Source: Aricia agestis
Taxonomy: Eukaryota > Arthropoda > Insecta > Lepidoptera > Lycaenidae
Assembly (NCBI RefSeq): GCF_905147365.1
Contig: NC_056422.1
Coordinates: forward strand, 2,110,501-2,174,500
Length of the DNA stretch: 64,000 nucleotides
Direction: 5' to 3'
Made by a program: the position numbers and the translations under genes. The notes beneath the pieces are model-generated. The model did not search any database. It was not told the origin of the DNA and saw only the letters and a program-made list of their open reading frames with translations. Below, piece by piece: positions 24,177 to 37,600 of the stretch. Numbering within the stretch: the first letter of the stretch is position 1; every line of letters begins with the position of its first letter.

Positions 24177-25623
24177 AAAAATACTGTGCAAAGTGGAGAT
24201 ACACTCGTAAAATACTGACAATACGGCAACTTCAGATCTAAGTTACTGCAACCTACAGAGTTTTGGAGGGATACTTTTTAAACGGAGATTCTGGGTATAA
24301 GAAAACGTGAAAATTAATCAGTAATCACCCTATAAAAATACTAACACACTAGGTAGTTTGCAATACCTAAATAATTTGTCCTGTGGGGCTAAAATGGTCG
24401 CTTTGAAGAATCATGATATGAATCATAATATGATTCATTTTTCTAAAATCGCAAAATGCAACTCTGCTTGCAATTATTCATTTCTGTACTTTTGTACTGA
24501 TTTGACATTTGTCAGTTTGACAGTTTTGACAATTCATTTGCTGAATTGATTGAGAGGAATTGCCAAATGTGACCATTTTAGTCCCGCCGTCCCCCCTAAC
24601 CCTGTCTGGAACGTTGCAAAGATCGCTAGATAGACATGTTATCCGGTGTTAATATTTTGTTAGTAATAAATATTTACTACTACTGTTAAACATATTCGAG
24701 ATCAAAATCTAATACAGATCGAAAACAAAGAGCAAACACTTCTAAAAACTTCTAGACGAAAAATTTAAATATTAGGATTAAACTGGTCATAATCTCAGAT
24801 CAAATGGGAACATTAAGTTGTAAAGACATCGAAACATTAAGTCGAAGCGATTATCTATTTTGTAAAAGTCCTATAAACCATATTTTCCTCGATATAATAA
24901 ACAATTTAACTATAACAGCAGGGAAATACATTTTATAAATGTAACTTTAAACTTAAACGTTACGATTTCATCGTTTAAAACATTTCATCTTACAAATGGC
25001 ATTTCGATACATGTAAAAAACAATATGTAAATTATAACGATAAAACAGCCAAGAGTTTGTTTTGGAATGTCTAAAATTGTACATAAGAAGATATTTCATG
25101 TCTATTTCTTGTAGTTGGACTGCTTTACCGACCCGCAGAATGCAACGCCATCTATCGCAATAAATTCCGCAGGTAAAGCAGTCATTTTCTTATCAGTTTT
25201 ATTTTCCTATGATAACAAATCCTGGCTGCGAAATAGCTATTTATATAAAAAATAAATTAAGTAAATCAGAACACAAAAAAATACAATTTGTGCTAAATAC
25301 CGGAAAATGAACCAACACTCGTACTTTAAAGTTGAAAGTTTACAGTTTGTCCCCAGTGAATAGTGATAAGTCATGCTATCACACTCACACGCGATTTGAA
25401 GCATGTGCAAATGAGATAGCATGTACCAGAGCCATAACTGTTGTAAACATATTATAGTTTATTCGCGTTAAAATTGCAGTAAATCAAAATTGACCGATTA
25501 TTGCGATAGTTAAAAACCAAGTATGCCATTTTGACGTTAAGACTAATGATTCACTGCAAACCTAACGCGAACTGTACGAGGGTTGTTGTTCAAATCTGCA
25601 ATGCCATTGGTAGCTGTCGGCGC

Positions 25624-28600
25624 CTAGTTGCCGTTCTCGTGGTTCAACTTCTGCTTCTTGGCGGGCGGCGCCGACTTAAACAGCGCGCCCGATCGCAACT
25701 CCTTCATGAGGAATGGCACCTGAAAAAATATTTTGTCGTTTAATAATATAAGTTATAAGTTACATATTAAACTAATTTACTATTATTAATTATGCAATGG
25801 ATTCGCTCAAGCGACGCTTAAACACGGGCGGATGCGGGCGCGGGCGCACGCGTCGGAAGACCGCCGTGGGCGAGCGGGCACCCGTCGCGTGCGCCCATCT
25901 CATTTAGCGCTACTAGTATAATTTTTATGTCGAGCATGTACAGTTGTGTTAAGTAGATTACCATGGATTATTTACTAATTTATTATTTGGTAAAAAGACG
26001 TCAACGGAAACAACGTCGAATGCGAAAAGCGTGGGCCCGAGCCGTGTGCCCGCCCGTCCGTCGAGCGTGTGACAGTCCGTCGCCCGCGTCCGCGCTATGT
26101 CGCACGCGCCTGCGCTACCCATACTAATTTTCAATATACGCGAGCGTGCGCCCGCGCGAGTTTTAGCGTTGGCCCTTAAAATGCCCAGACAATGACCAGA
26201 AGATCTAGTAGCATTATTCGCTGCGTAAATAACTTTCACTAACAAGGGTGATTATGTATAATGAACTAGACATTTCGAACGGCCCCACCACCAGCGTAAA
26301 ACAGGAATTCCGAGGGTCCGTACATTTCCCGCAAAAAAGCAGTACATTTCTCCGATGTTTACTCTCTATGCAAAATTAAATAAAAATTGGTTCAATTTAC
26401 AAGATTAAAATAAACTGTTCACATTTTTAAGCTACTTAGTAAAAAGTAAATTATAATTAGACGAGCTGTTGCCCGCGGTTTCGCTCGCGTTAAGAGGAAT
26501 TATTATATACAAACTTTCATCCCCTATTTGAACTCCTTGGGGTTGGAATTTATCAAAATCCTTTCTTAGTGGATGCCTACGTCATAACATCTACCCGCAT
26601 GCCAAATTTCAGCCCGATCCGTCCAGTGGTTTGGGCTGTGCGTTGATAGATCACTATGTCAATCAGTCAGTCAGTCACCTTTAAGTTTTATATATATAGA
26701 TGAGATTTACCTTATGCTCAAGCTGCATATTACTGATGGGCTGCAACCCCACGCAGGCCCGCATGAGGTTATCTATGGCAGCGCGTTGCTTGAACAGCGC
26801 GTTGACGACGGGCGCGCCGGCCGGTACCACCGGCGCCTTCAGTAGGTATGCCAGAGTTGACATCACCGGGTGCATCGGGCTCCACGATTCGGATGCCGTT
26901 CTGGAGATTGATAGAGATAATTAAAAACGTTAACTTAAAGGCGCCAACCCACCGCGGCGCACGGAGAGGCTACGCACGTGCGTCAAGCTTCGCTTTGTAA
27001 GAAAATATATGTGACTGTTTCCACTGCAACCCACGGACACGCTACGCACGAATTGTGTCAAGTCAAAGAACCAAACCCATGCACGTCCACGCGTGCGCGT
27101 GGCCGTGCACAGCGTGCGCCGCGGTGGGTTGGCGGCTTAACATAAAACAACTTCCGATACATAGTTCTAATGAGTGTATAAAATTTTAACTTGAACTTGG
27201 AAATTGTTCACAACCTTATACTCTGTCAAAAAAGTCAAGAAATTAAAAAGTGGCAACATTGTAGTGTCATCCCTTTTTTCTTAGATTGATTTGAAAGGGA
27301 TGACACTACGATATTGCCACTTTAAAATTCTTCACTTTTTTGACAGACTATACCTTGAGATTTGGAACTAGCTTTTGAAAGCTAGTTCCAAATCGGTCCA
27401 CCAGTTGGATGGAACACACACACACACTGACAGACAGACACGTTAAACTTATAAAAAAATTAAAAATTTAGTAGCGCCATCTACTGTCAGATATTATCAT
27501 GTCCCCTCTTACCGATTACAATATTTACATAGCGCATAATTCATAAGTTCATAACGTACATTGGCCACCTATAAAATTAAGAGAGCTTGGCAAAAATGAA
27601 ATGGGAAATCGCAGTGTTTAATTTGGAGGTATTTGGTGGGGCGAGGAGTGAGCGGGGCACCGCACGGAATACGCTATTGCATAGGTAGAACAATGACCAG
27701 GAGTTGACACTGTATTGCAGGTTATTATATCTTATGGGTAGATTTTGTGCACATGCCCTGATAACACTTCAGTGTCGCCGAACGATGTTAAAGTGGTGAG
27801 TCACTCACCTAAATTGCACCCTGGAGAACAGCTCGGCCAGCAGCACCAGATCCAGTATGAGCGGGACGGCCAGCAGCGAGTCCTCGCAGGTGTTGTGGAC
27901 GACGATGGTGTTGGTGCCGTGCAGCAGGATCTCCGACGTGTACTCGTCCATTGCTCGCTTCGAGTCACCTGCAACGGTATGTTACTCAGCAACAATGCTC
28001 AAACATATAATAAGGATGAAGGAAATCGTAAGAAAACGACGTTGGTCCCAGACGTTTTAACCAGGGGCCGTACAACGAAACCGTTTTGAGACTCAAACAA
28101 TCGTGCGAGAATACCGCTTCCTGCTCTAGCAAACGAGAAATTAAGTTGTTAGAGCAGGACGCGGCATTCTCATTTAGTCGGCCTACAGTTCATTCCATTA
28201 AAGTAGGCCGACTACGTGCGCGTGGCGAGAATACCTTGAGAAAACGTATGGAGATTTTACTTATTTAATAACCAGTCTCAGGTACAGCGGTTTTTGGATA
28301 CTGTGGGTACTTTACTTGGAGAATGCAATAATATAATAGTGGAAATAATAATAATACCCCCCACACCGGTTTCGCTGACCGGTTTAATTGAAACCAGGCC
28401 AGGTACGCAGGAGTAATTTTATAAGCGCACACACTTGGGCACTATAAAATTATATAGTGCCCGAGTGTGTGCGCAGTACACAAGAAGTGAAATTAATAAT
28501 AATTATTCATCACGTATGAGTCATAACGTGTTTTTGATGAAAGCATTTGCGTGTGTTTTTGCTTTCGCACAGCGACACGGCGCTTTTGCGAAAAGCGAGA

Positions 28601-31600
28601 ACACATTGTTGTATAACGCAAAACAGTACAAAATGGCTGACAATTTTGTAACGATTCACGGCATTTTGTAGTGCAACAAGCAACAGCTTGAATGACTGAA
28701 CTGAAGCTTCTACTAAAAATTCGATTATAATCAAGTAACATATTTGTGTGCTCACCGACGTATGGGACGTATTTGATGACGACGACGTGGTCGGGCTTCT
28801 CGCCGGCGGCGTACAGGAGCGCGTTAGACGACACCATGTCGTCCACCACGTTGCTCTTCGTTATCTGTGGACGATACAAACGTTTAATAATCTCCTACTC
28901 CTCCTACCTTTCTTCTAATTAATTTCGTTGCGGGTCAATTGCCCGTTAAAAAACGTTTAATAAGTTTTACTAGCAATACAGATGAAATAAGTTTGTATAG
29001 TATACACTATACACAATTAAATATTGCTAGCCAACCTGTGCTCACTTCTTTAGGGAGTTAAACTGAGAACTAGTGAAGATAATAAAATTATTACCCGTAT
29101 TATAGTGGTAATTTAACATCAAAATTTTTACGCTCGATGCGTCAAGCAAATTTTTCTGGACATACAGATCAAATTATAGAGATCCGCAATACCTCCTGCC
29201 TATCATCCTGCCTACTAAGTACTAATATATTTCTCTGAGAGTAGATTATTATCGATTACTCGGATCATCAACGTACCTCTTTGGAGCGGAACTGCGCGGG
29301 CGCGGACAGGTTTTTGCCGTCGTTGTTACCCAGATGGTTGTAGCTCACGATCGACGTCGGCTTCAGACCTGCACGCGACATGTATACAATTAATAAGGAT
29401 CAGTAATATCAATTAATAAAACTTTGGGCACATTATCATTTGCAATTATTATGTTATAATTTTAGAAAGCTAGACGTTCTTTGGTACGACTGTATGCGTA
29501 CGGCATTGATGGTAAATGCGTACGTACTTATGTAAGTATACGCTTTTGCACCGCTCATGTATGTGCGTCACCCGTGCATACGTGCAATGTGCATGTATGT
29601 ATGCGTTGTTACGTATTTGCATCTACGTGTATATGTTACGCATGTGTGACATACCGGCAGACACGAGAAAGTCGACGAGCACGGACTTGAGCTTGGTCTG
29701 TCCGGACTTGAAGTCGTCGCCGGCCACGAACACGCCAGCCCGCTCGGCGCGCTCGCACACGCCCGGGACCAGGGTGTTCTGCGGCGACCCGTTTATGTAG
29801 CAGCACTGGAATTTAAAAATAAATTATATTAAAATAAAATACGATACAAAATTATTTCTTATACATACTGGCTGTGTGCATACTATCTAGATCTAGAAAA
29901 TCAATCGGTCAAGCCGTTGTTGACTAGTAATAAATCTTAGACACCAGATATGTTAAAAAACCTAAGAACAGCTAAAAACACTTAATAAAACTATAATAAT
30001 TGTCATCTAGAAATTTTAACTTGGCCTTCTGCAGAAACGGGATGGAAATCAATTCATGTGCAAGTGAAAGAGACAAACAGCGATAGTTTCAAATCTCTCT
30101 CTCTCTACGACCGGACTTGAGCACTTACCCCCTCATCAATAGCGGCGAGCGCGAAGATGGTGGAGGGTGAGATCTCCTTGTGGTTCTGTCGCAGCGCCTT
30201 CTCCAGGTTGTCGGCCGTGTCGTGCACGCCGGGGATCACGTCGCAGAACCTGCAATAGACAATATAGTATGTATTTATTATTATTTTACACATCATTTTA
30301 TACAATAGTACAGTGTTTCCTAACCTGTGGTCCACGGACCCCTGGGGGTCCGCGAGTATATGTATGGGGGTCCGGACCATACATAATCGGATTTTTTTGT
30401 TGTTTATTTTATTAAGGGGGGTCTCTAAAAACTGTACATGATTTCTTAGGGGTCCGTGGCAAAATAGGGTTGGGAAACACTGCAATAGTACAAAGTAGGC
30501 AATATACATCAAGTATCACTTGCTCAGTTATACTTACAATAATACTGCATAGTTATATAGTGACGGATAATAAAGGCAAACCGTTTAGAGGCGCGAGGGC
30601 ACCGTGATTATACTTTATTTTAATGTAAAACACCAAGGAGATGGTATGGCCCTCTCAATTAGCCACAGACCTTTTACGTGAAACAAGCGAATCTAAACTT
30701 CTAAAACTGTCAATTAGATTCGTTGCAGGTCTTAGAGGACTTAGAGATACCGTCAATGTAGATATGGTATAAAGTTATGTGGTCGCGCCTAGGTTACTTT
30801 GGAACGAGAAATCTATGTATTTCACGATTTCACGAATCCGAGCAAAGAAGAGTTCTTGGCCCTTGCTTTAGTCTAAAGCAGTCATAATCTATTCGCGATT
30901 TGTCATACTTCTAACCTATTTAGCTTAAACTTAGGTATTAAATGGCACGTGTTAACAATAACAGATAATCAGGGATTTCCTGTCGCCGACTGAACGTGAC
31001 ACTTCACTGTAAAACATCACGTTTCAGCGATGAGGCTATAAAATGTTAATTAAACATTGGATTAGCTATCATACCAGTCAATAATTACTTACCTATTACA
31101 TAGTTTTATGACAATGATTAAAATACATAATCAAATTCTGTTTTACAATTCATAGCACATAAGATAGGACTTAGGACACAAACGAAATGTTTGTTTCTAA
31201 AGAAAATTCTTATAGCCTACAAAGATATTAAGTGGAAGTTTGGTATGATGATAAGGAAATATTAGATTTTAGGTGTAAGTTTTGCACGTTTGGAAATTTA
31301 TTTGAATTGAAACTACGATTGCGATAAAATCGCCGATACGGCGCTGACGTCAATAATTTTATTGCAATTCAATATTGTCGCAGTCACTAGTCGGCATGAG
31401 TTTTACATAAAAATTGTACAACATTTTTAACGAACGCATAATATAAAAACACTAGCTGACCCGGCAAACGTTGCTTTGCCATATAAATTATTTGTATGAT
31501 CAATATAAAAATTGAATAAAAACCTATTCTCAGGCCTAACGAATGTACTATCAGAGAAGTTAATTCCTAGGCGGATGAGGGACCTACATAGTTTGGTCGC

Positions 31601-34600
31601 TTTACGTCAAACTCAGGCAACAGATCACAATTAACGTTGGTGGTGATGGTACATACAAAATTTAATTAAAATCGGTTGAGCCGTTTTGAAGGAGTTCGCG
31701 CACAAACACTGTGACACGAGAATTTTATGTATTAGATAGTGCCTATGTAGCATAATATAGAGGTAGTGTTATTGTAGACTGCTACCACAGATTTTTTCCA
31801 CTCAAGACAAAGTTGAGTTGTTTCTAAAATTGGCTAGTGTCTTCTTTCTTTTTTACTGTAGCCATGGTATGCTTATAGGCATTGGACATGGTAATAATAT
31901 TATGATTGTATTTTTTTTACTTGTATGGTCATTTTTTAAATTTCATTGACGCTCAAATTTTTAAAAAGTTCAAACGTCAGAATTTGACAGTTCAACTTTT
32001 TAACCTCACCTCTCGGTGTTGGCTGTCCACAGCACGATGACCTTGTCGAGGCGGTGTCGGTCGCGACAGTCCTTGATGTCGGCTCGCAGCTGTAGGTATT
32101 GCTCGTGTCGGGTGCCGCGGATGAGGTTCGTCGCGCGGTCAGCCTGAGGGTTACAAGTTTTTTATTATTTTATTTACTAAACAATAAAAAACTTTTGAGC
32201 AAGTTACAGAAGCCTAAGTTTTAGGTTACAGACAGAATTACATTGATCAGCAGGGGTTCATTCACGACTTTACAAAACCTAATTCGACGCAGTTTCGACT
32301 TGTAACCTACCATTAACCGCGCGTGAACCAGTTTCTAACGAAGGGATTTACAAACTTGATAAGAATCAGAAATTGCGTTTTATACTTCTTAAAATCGGCA
32401 ACGAACTATTGAAATCCAAGACATTTGACGCCGGTTTTCTGTTAGCCGGCCCCTAGACGACAACTGTATTGGCAATATCACGCTTCAATTTTATTGAACA
32501 GTTTATTTGATAATTAGATTGAAGGCGTGCGATGTTCAATATCAACCCTAGACGGTCAATAATCTATACTAATGTTATAAATGCGAAAGTATCTCTGTCT
32601 GCCTGTCTGTCTGTCTCGCTTTCACGCCAAAACTACCGAACCGATTGTAATGAAATTTTGTATACAGATAGTCTAAAACCTGAGAAAGGACATAGGCTAC
32701 TTTTTTACTGGAAAAAAGGGTTGTAAAGGGGTACAGATAGTCTAAAACCTGAGAAAGGACATAGGCTACTTTTTTACTGGAAAAAAGGGTTGTAAAGGGG
32801 TGAAAATGCGTATTTTTTTTTTTCAAATTAAGTTATTTCCAATAATTCGTTATAGATGGCGCCGTGCGTCTCCTACATCGCGCTGACGCTTGCTCAAAAT
32901 TCTTTCTATAAGAGGTGGTATCATCTTATATTCGGGTTTCGATTTTTTATTTCGATTGTTATTTCTATTCTGTTATTAATTAATAAGTCAGTACTTTATC
33001 TATGCAGTGACGTAACCTTAAACCTATCAATGATAAATAGTTTATGGGTAAAGTTGTGTAACGGGGGGCTAAATAAGCTTTAAAATTTGGCATAAAATAT
33101 TAAGTTTAATTTTAAAAAATGAAACATTATGTGAACACTGCTCATCTGTTTTGATTTACCAGGGTTTTTTTATAAAAGCTTTTGACACCAATTTTGTTGA
33201 CATCGCGCGCTATAAACTGAAGTCCACGCGGACGAAGTCGCAGGCAACAGCTAGTATTTTATATTACGCAACGTGATCGTCGTCTAGGGGCCCGCTTAGC
33301 CGTTTTCAGTCGAGCCGGTACGTTTGTGCCGTAACATGACATGACTTCCACATTCAGCACTAGTTCCAGTTACCCACCTGGTTAGCAGCGATGAAGTCAG
33401 GGTCGTACACCGCGGGCCTGGGCTTCATCGCCTGCATCTCCTTGCGCAGCTGCTGCTGCAGGTCGTAGTCGATGACCTTGGCGCGCACCATCGCGTCAGC
33501 CAGGTTCATTGGGCTGATGTCCCAACCGTCGATTACTAGGAACAATAGCAGTTTTTTAGAAATGTAGCATTTTTGCCTTCAGCAGTCAAAATTTAAAAGA
33601 TAAACTGTGCACTTTGCCACATTTCTCAACAGCAGTATGGAATTATAAGCTATATGGCGCACCTGCCGGGGTGACGCGCTTTGCCAAACTAACTATACCT
33701 AAGTACATAATATTATGAGCATGGGTCTACTAGAGCAGTGGTCAATATTTTAAGTACCAGCAGATCTTGTCTATGTAGGTTATAGGTTCATAAATCATAC
33801 GTGAGTGTCATAACTCATAAATCGTAATAATGAATTAACATTTTGGGTAAAAGAAGTCAGTAATCCAAATTTCAGATGCCTTAAACTCTAAACTCTATAA
33901 AGTGTAACGGCTGCACTCAGACACATTTAATGATGATTAAACTTTAAGGAAGAGTTTGTCAGATAATTTAATAAGGAAACCTATCTCAAAATCTTCATTT
34001 ACAGTTAAATAATTAATATTCGTCTGTAAGTGCGGCATTAAATCTAAAATTATTAGTAAAATTCGTTTCAGTGCGCGTTACTACAACGGCGTTGTATTAA
34101 AAACATTGTTTTTAATACAACAAAACTGTTGCCGATAAAACTGATGCCAATTCAGTAATTTTCCGCAGTTTACATTATACGGTGTTTCCATTCAACGCGT
34201 TTGGTTAACATAACACCGCTCAAACTTAGTTCATCATCATCAGCTGCTATTAACCAACCACTGCTGGAACTTAGGAATACTCCTGAAGAGTCAGGAATTG
34301 AGTATTGCTATACAGACGTCTTTGAAAATTCTCCTCCTACACCTATGACCTAACGTCAGCACGCTTAGCCAAGTGACAGATTGACTGAGGAAATATTACA
34401 TGTAAAGTTTTTCTTCATTTTCATTCTCTCGCGTTTCTACTACTAACATTATAAATGCCTACATAGGTTTTGAGTGTGTATGTTTGTTACTTCACGGCTT
34501 AAGTGATTTTGACAAAATTTGGTATAGAGTTAACTGACACTCAGAATTAACGCATAGAATTTTACTGCGAAAAATCGGGAATCATATATTTTTTTACTTT

Positions 34601-37600
34601 TAAACAGCGGGTAGCACCGCGAGTACAGCAGCTTTTCCTTCACGAATGTCATGGCTATACTCTCTTAGAACGAAAGACATATCACATGCGTGTCAAAAAT
34701 TAAAACCCACATATCCCTAAAAACGGCCACCGTGATTTTCCACAGTTTACACTTCCGCGTGCAGCTTGCATCGACCTATTTCGGTCTCGGTCAAGGCCGC
34801 GATCGATTCACAAGGATACGACGCAATACGTAGAGCGAGATAGAGCCATCGACAGGTGACTCTCTCTCTCTCTTACACCATACACTTGATAACATGAGGA
34901 CAATAAGATGGGAAGCATTTGAAATGGAACTGGTACAAACTATTGTACAATAGTTAAGACTGACGTAATCGCATATCAAGCCCTCTTCATACATTTACAA
35001 TGCGAGCCCTCAAAATAGGTATCGATTACATGTCAGTATAGCCCTACATAAATAGAAAATTCATTTCAGACGCGAATTGTAAGTAGATGAAACTTTCTTT
35101 CGTTATAAAAAATCAAAATCCATACTAATATTATAAATGCGAAAGTGTGTCTGTCTGTCCGTTTGTCTGTCTGTCTGTTACCTCTTCACGCCCAAACCGC
35201 TGAACTGATTTTGCTGAAATTCGGTATGGAGATACTTTGAGTCCCGAGAAAGGACATAGAATACTTTTTGCCCCGGAAAAATATACGGTTCCCGGGCGAT
35301 AAATGAATTTTGGCGCAAAGGACTTGCGGGCGTCATCTAGTTCGTTTATAACGCGGGGTCCTCTCCCGGGACTTACAGTATCTCCATACCAAATTTCAGC
35401 AAAATCGGTTCAGCGGTTTGGGCGTGAAGAGATAACAGACAGACAGACACACTTTCGCAATTATAATATTAGTAAGTATGGTAGTACTGCAACTCTACTG
35501 AGAAATTATTTGTTTATCGTGCGTACATTTTACCGCATCAAAAACTATACTTATGGCTCATATTCATTGGTCGATAGGGTCCGCATGCGGGGTGCGGGAG
35601 ATTTCTGAAGCGCATGCCACAGGGCCCGCATTCGGGGAACCGTTTTCATTAGTCGATAGGGCCCGCATGCGGAGTGCGGGAGATTTCTGGAACGCGTGTC
35701 ACAGGGCCCGCATTCGGGGAACCGTTTTCATTATGTTGTTTCCCGTGTTTCAAAGTATCCCCGTAACGAGTTTTATCTAAATCGATACAGCCGTTAAAGC
35801 ATTCAATGTAACAGACACAAATGATTTATAATATTAGCAAGTATAAGGAAAATATAGCATCGAAATAGGTTAACCTATACCGCGTCCTTAAAGGCCTGAT
35901 AGACGTAAGAACTTAAAGCACGCGGGTTTTAAGTTCGCGAACTTACTCGGCTCGCGTCGGTGACAGACGAGAATCGCTTACACTGGATTACCATGCCTCC
36001 AGGCTCGCGGCTCTTTGCTGACACACAGCCTCACAGGCGATTAAGATCGTCGAGCCATAAGTCCGCGTACTTACTCGCACGTCTGTCACGGTTAAGGCAT
36101 CAAGTGGTATAGCCCTGGTTGCTACGTGAAATTCAAGTAGAAGATTTTATTTCACGGCTAGAAATTACTTTAATTTAATTAAACACATTGGACTTTGTAC
36201 GCAATAAATTGTATGACGTCAGGCCACGAAAAACCATTGTTAAATGCAGAATAGACGTTACTGCTTATTACTGAGTTAGCGAATTTTTTGTTTGGACTAA
36301 CATTGGAGTTACATTCGCATTTTAAATCGCAATTTAGGTTAATAAGAAGCTACTCGACTTTAAAAAAAAACCCTTATCAACTCTGAAGAAAATATTTTTT
36401 TTCCTTTTCCGGGACTCAAAGTATCTCCATTTCAATTTCATCAAAATCGATTCAGTAGAAGCGTGAATAAGTGACAATTATTCTACTCACCCAGGTCATC
36501 AGGGTGCACCATTGGCAGCAGTTGTGACATTCTGGTGTAGACGTCAGCACCGTTTTCGTCCAAGCCCAGCCGCACCGTCGACGCCTGGGTTATTGAGCCG
36601 AACCTGTGGAAAATTGGTTAGTGTTAAAACAGGCATGATGCAGTGTGGAGAAAATTCTAACTTTGTAAAGATTTTCAATTGGTCTCAAAAGTAAAATAAT
36701 CTTGAACAGATTATGTCGGGGCTCCCTGTCTATTGTGCTTACAATTCCTATGAGAATTCACAGAATTCACAGTTTGATAGTTATAACATATATCTTTGAA
36801 GGAGAGAGCATGAAACAGACATTCGAGATATGTCCCTAAAGCTTAGGCATCTTGTCTTCGTACAGATGTGTTTGTTAAGAATCAATTTGTATTTAAATAA
36901 AGATATTGAAATTTTGGTGAAGTTAACAATTAAAAATTACATTTACACCAAAGGAACCAAAACATCCTACATTTTTCATAGTACTCATAGTCATATTAAA
37001 TTGTAATGTACACATCAATAAACTTATCATGGACACAGTGATCTCACTTATTAGCTTTAATGAGTGTTCTGTACCAATGTCCACTCATTACCCATTGTAT
37101 GTTACGTATTGTTGCATGCACTTAATTTACCATTCACATGGAGTAGTTATATGCACCATGCATTTTGATGATGTGCATGACATTGTTATTGTCATTCATT
37201 TAACTAATTAATGAAAATAATTCTAATTAGACTCAAAGTATGCAAGATTTTACATAAGAAGGTTCTGCAATTAAATTCTTTAGATGAGAACTACACAACA
37301 GGCAGACATTAAATACCTGACAGTTTCGCATTTTAAATGTTATGTTAGTATGGAATACTAATAATAAAAAAAACAGTTTAGAATAATTTAAAAAAAACAT
37401 ATTTTTTTTAGTATGCTTATAGTATTACTAGGCTCTTCTACACCAGCATGATACAATTTAGTAGAAGTAAAGATCATAATGAATTCATCATAATGAATGA
37501 ATCATTATTATTACAATGCTTATCCATGGAGCTCAGACAGATTTTGTTTAATTAAATAATTATACACTTTCCTTGCACTTACTCCACTTTATCTATACTA

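Larger units (their letters stand above)
17226..25623 (+). other. aPKC 3' flank / probable long 3' UTR, then intergenic DNA
   Basis: No convincing gene is visible. The only ORFs are short, AT-rich and without family signature. AATAAA-type signals occur near 17484 and, with GT-rich sequence downstream, near 21404 and 21505, so a 3' UTR of up to about 4 kb is possible but not shown. The segment also holds repeats listed separately (17390-17556, 22874-23830, 24036-24176), a tRNA-like stretch at 20667-20736 and a GGC-rich patch at 21815-21885. Confidence 0.4.

Noticed and set aside
28493..28879. 128-codon minus ORF as a separate gene
   Set aside because: Its first part is Inos exon 9 (28864-28756) and the rest is intron readthrough.
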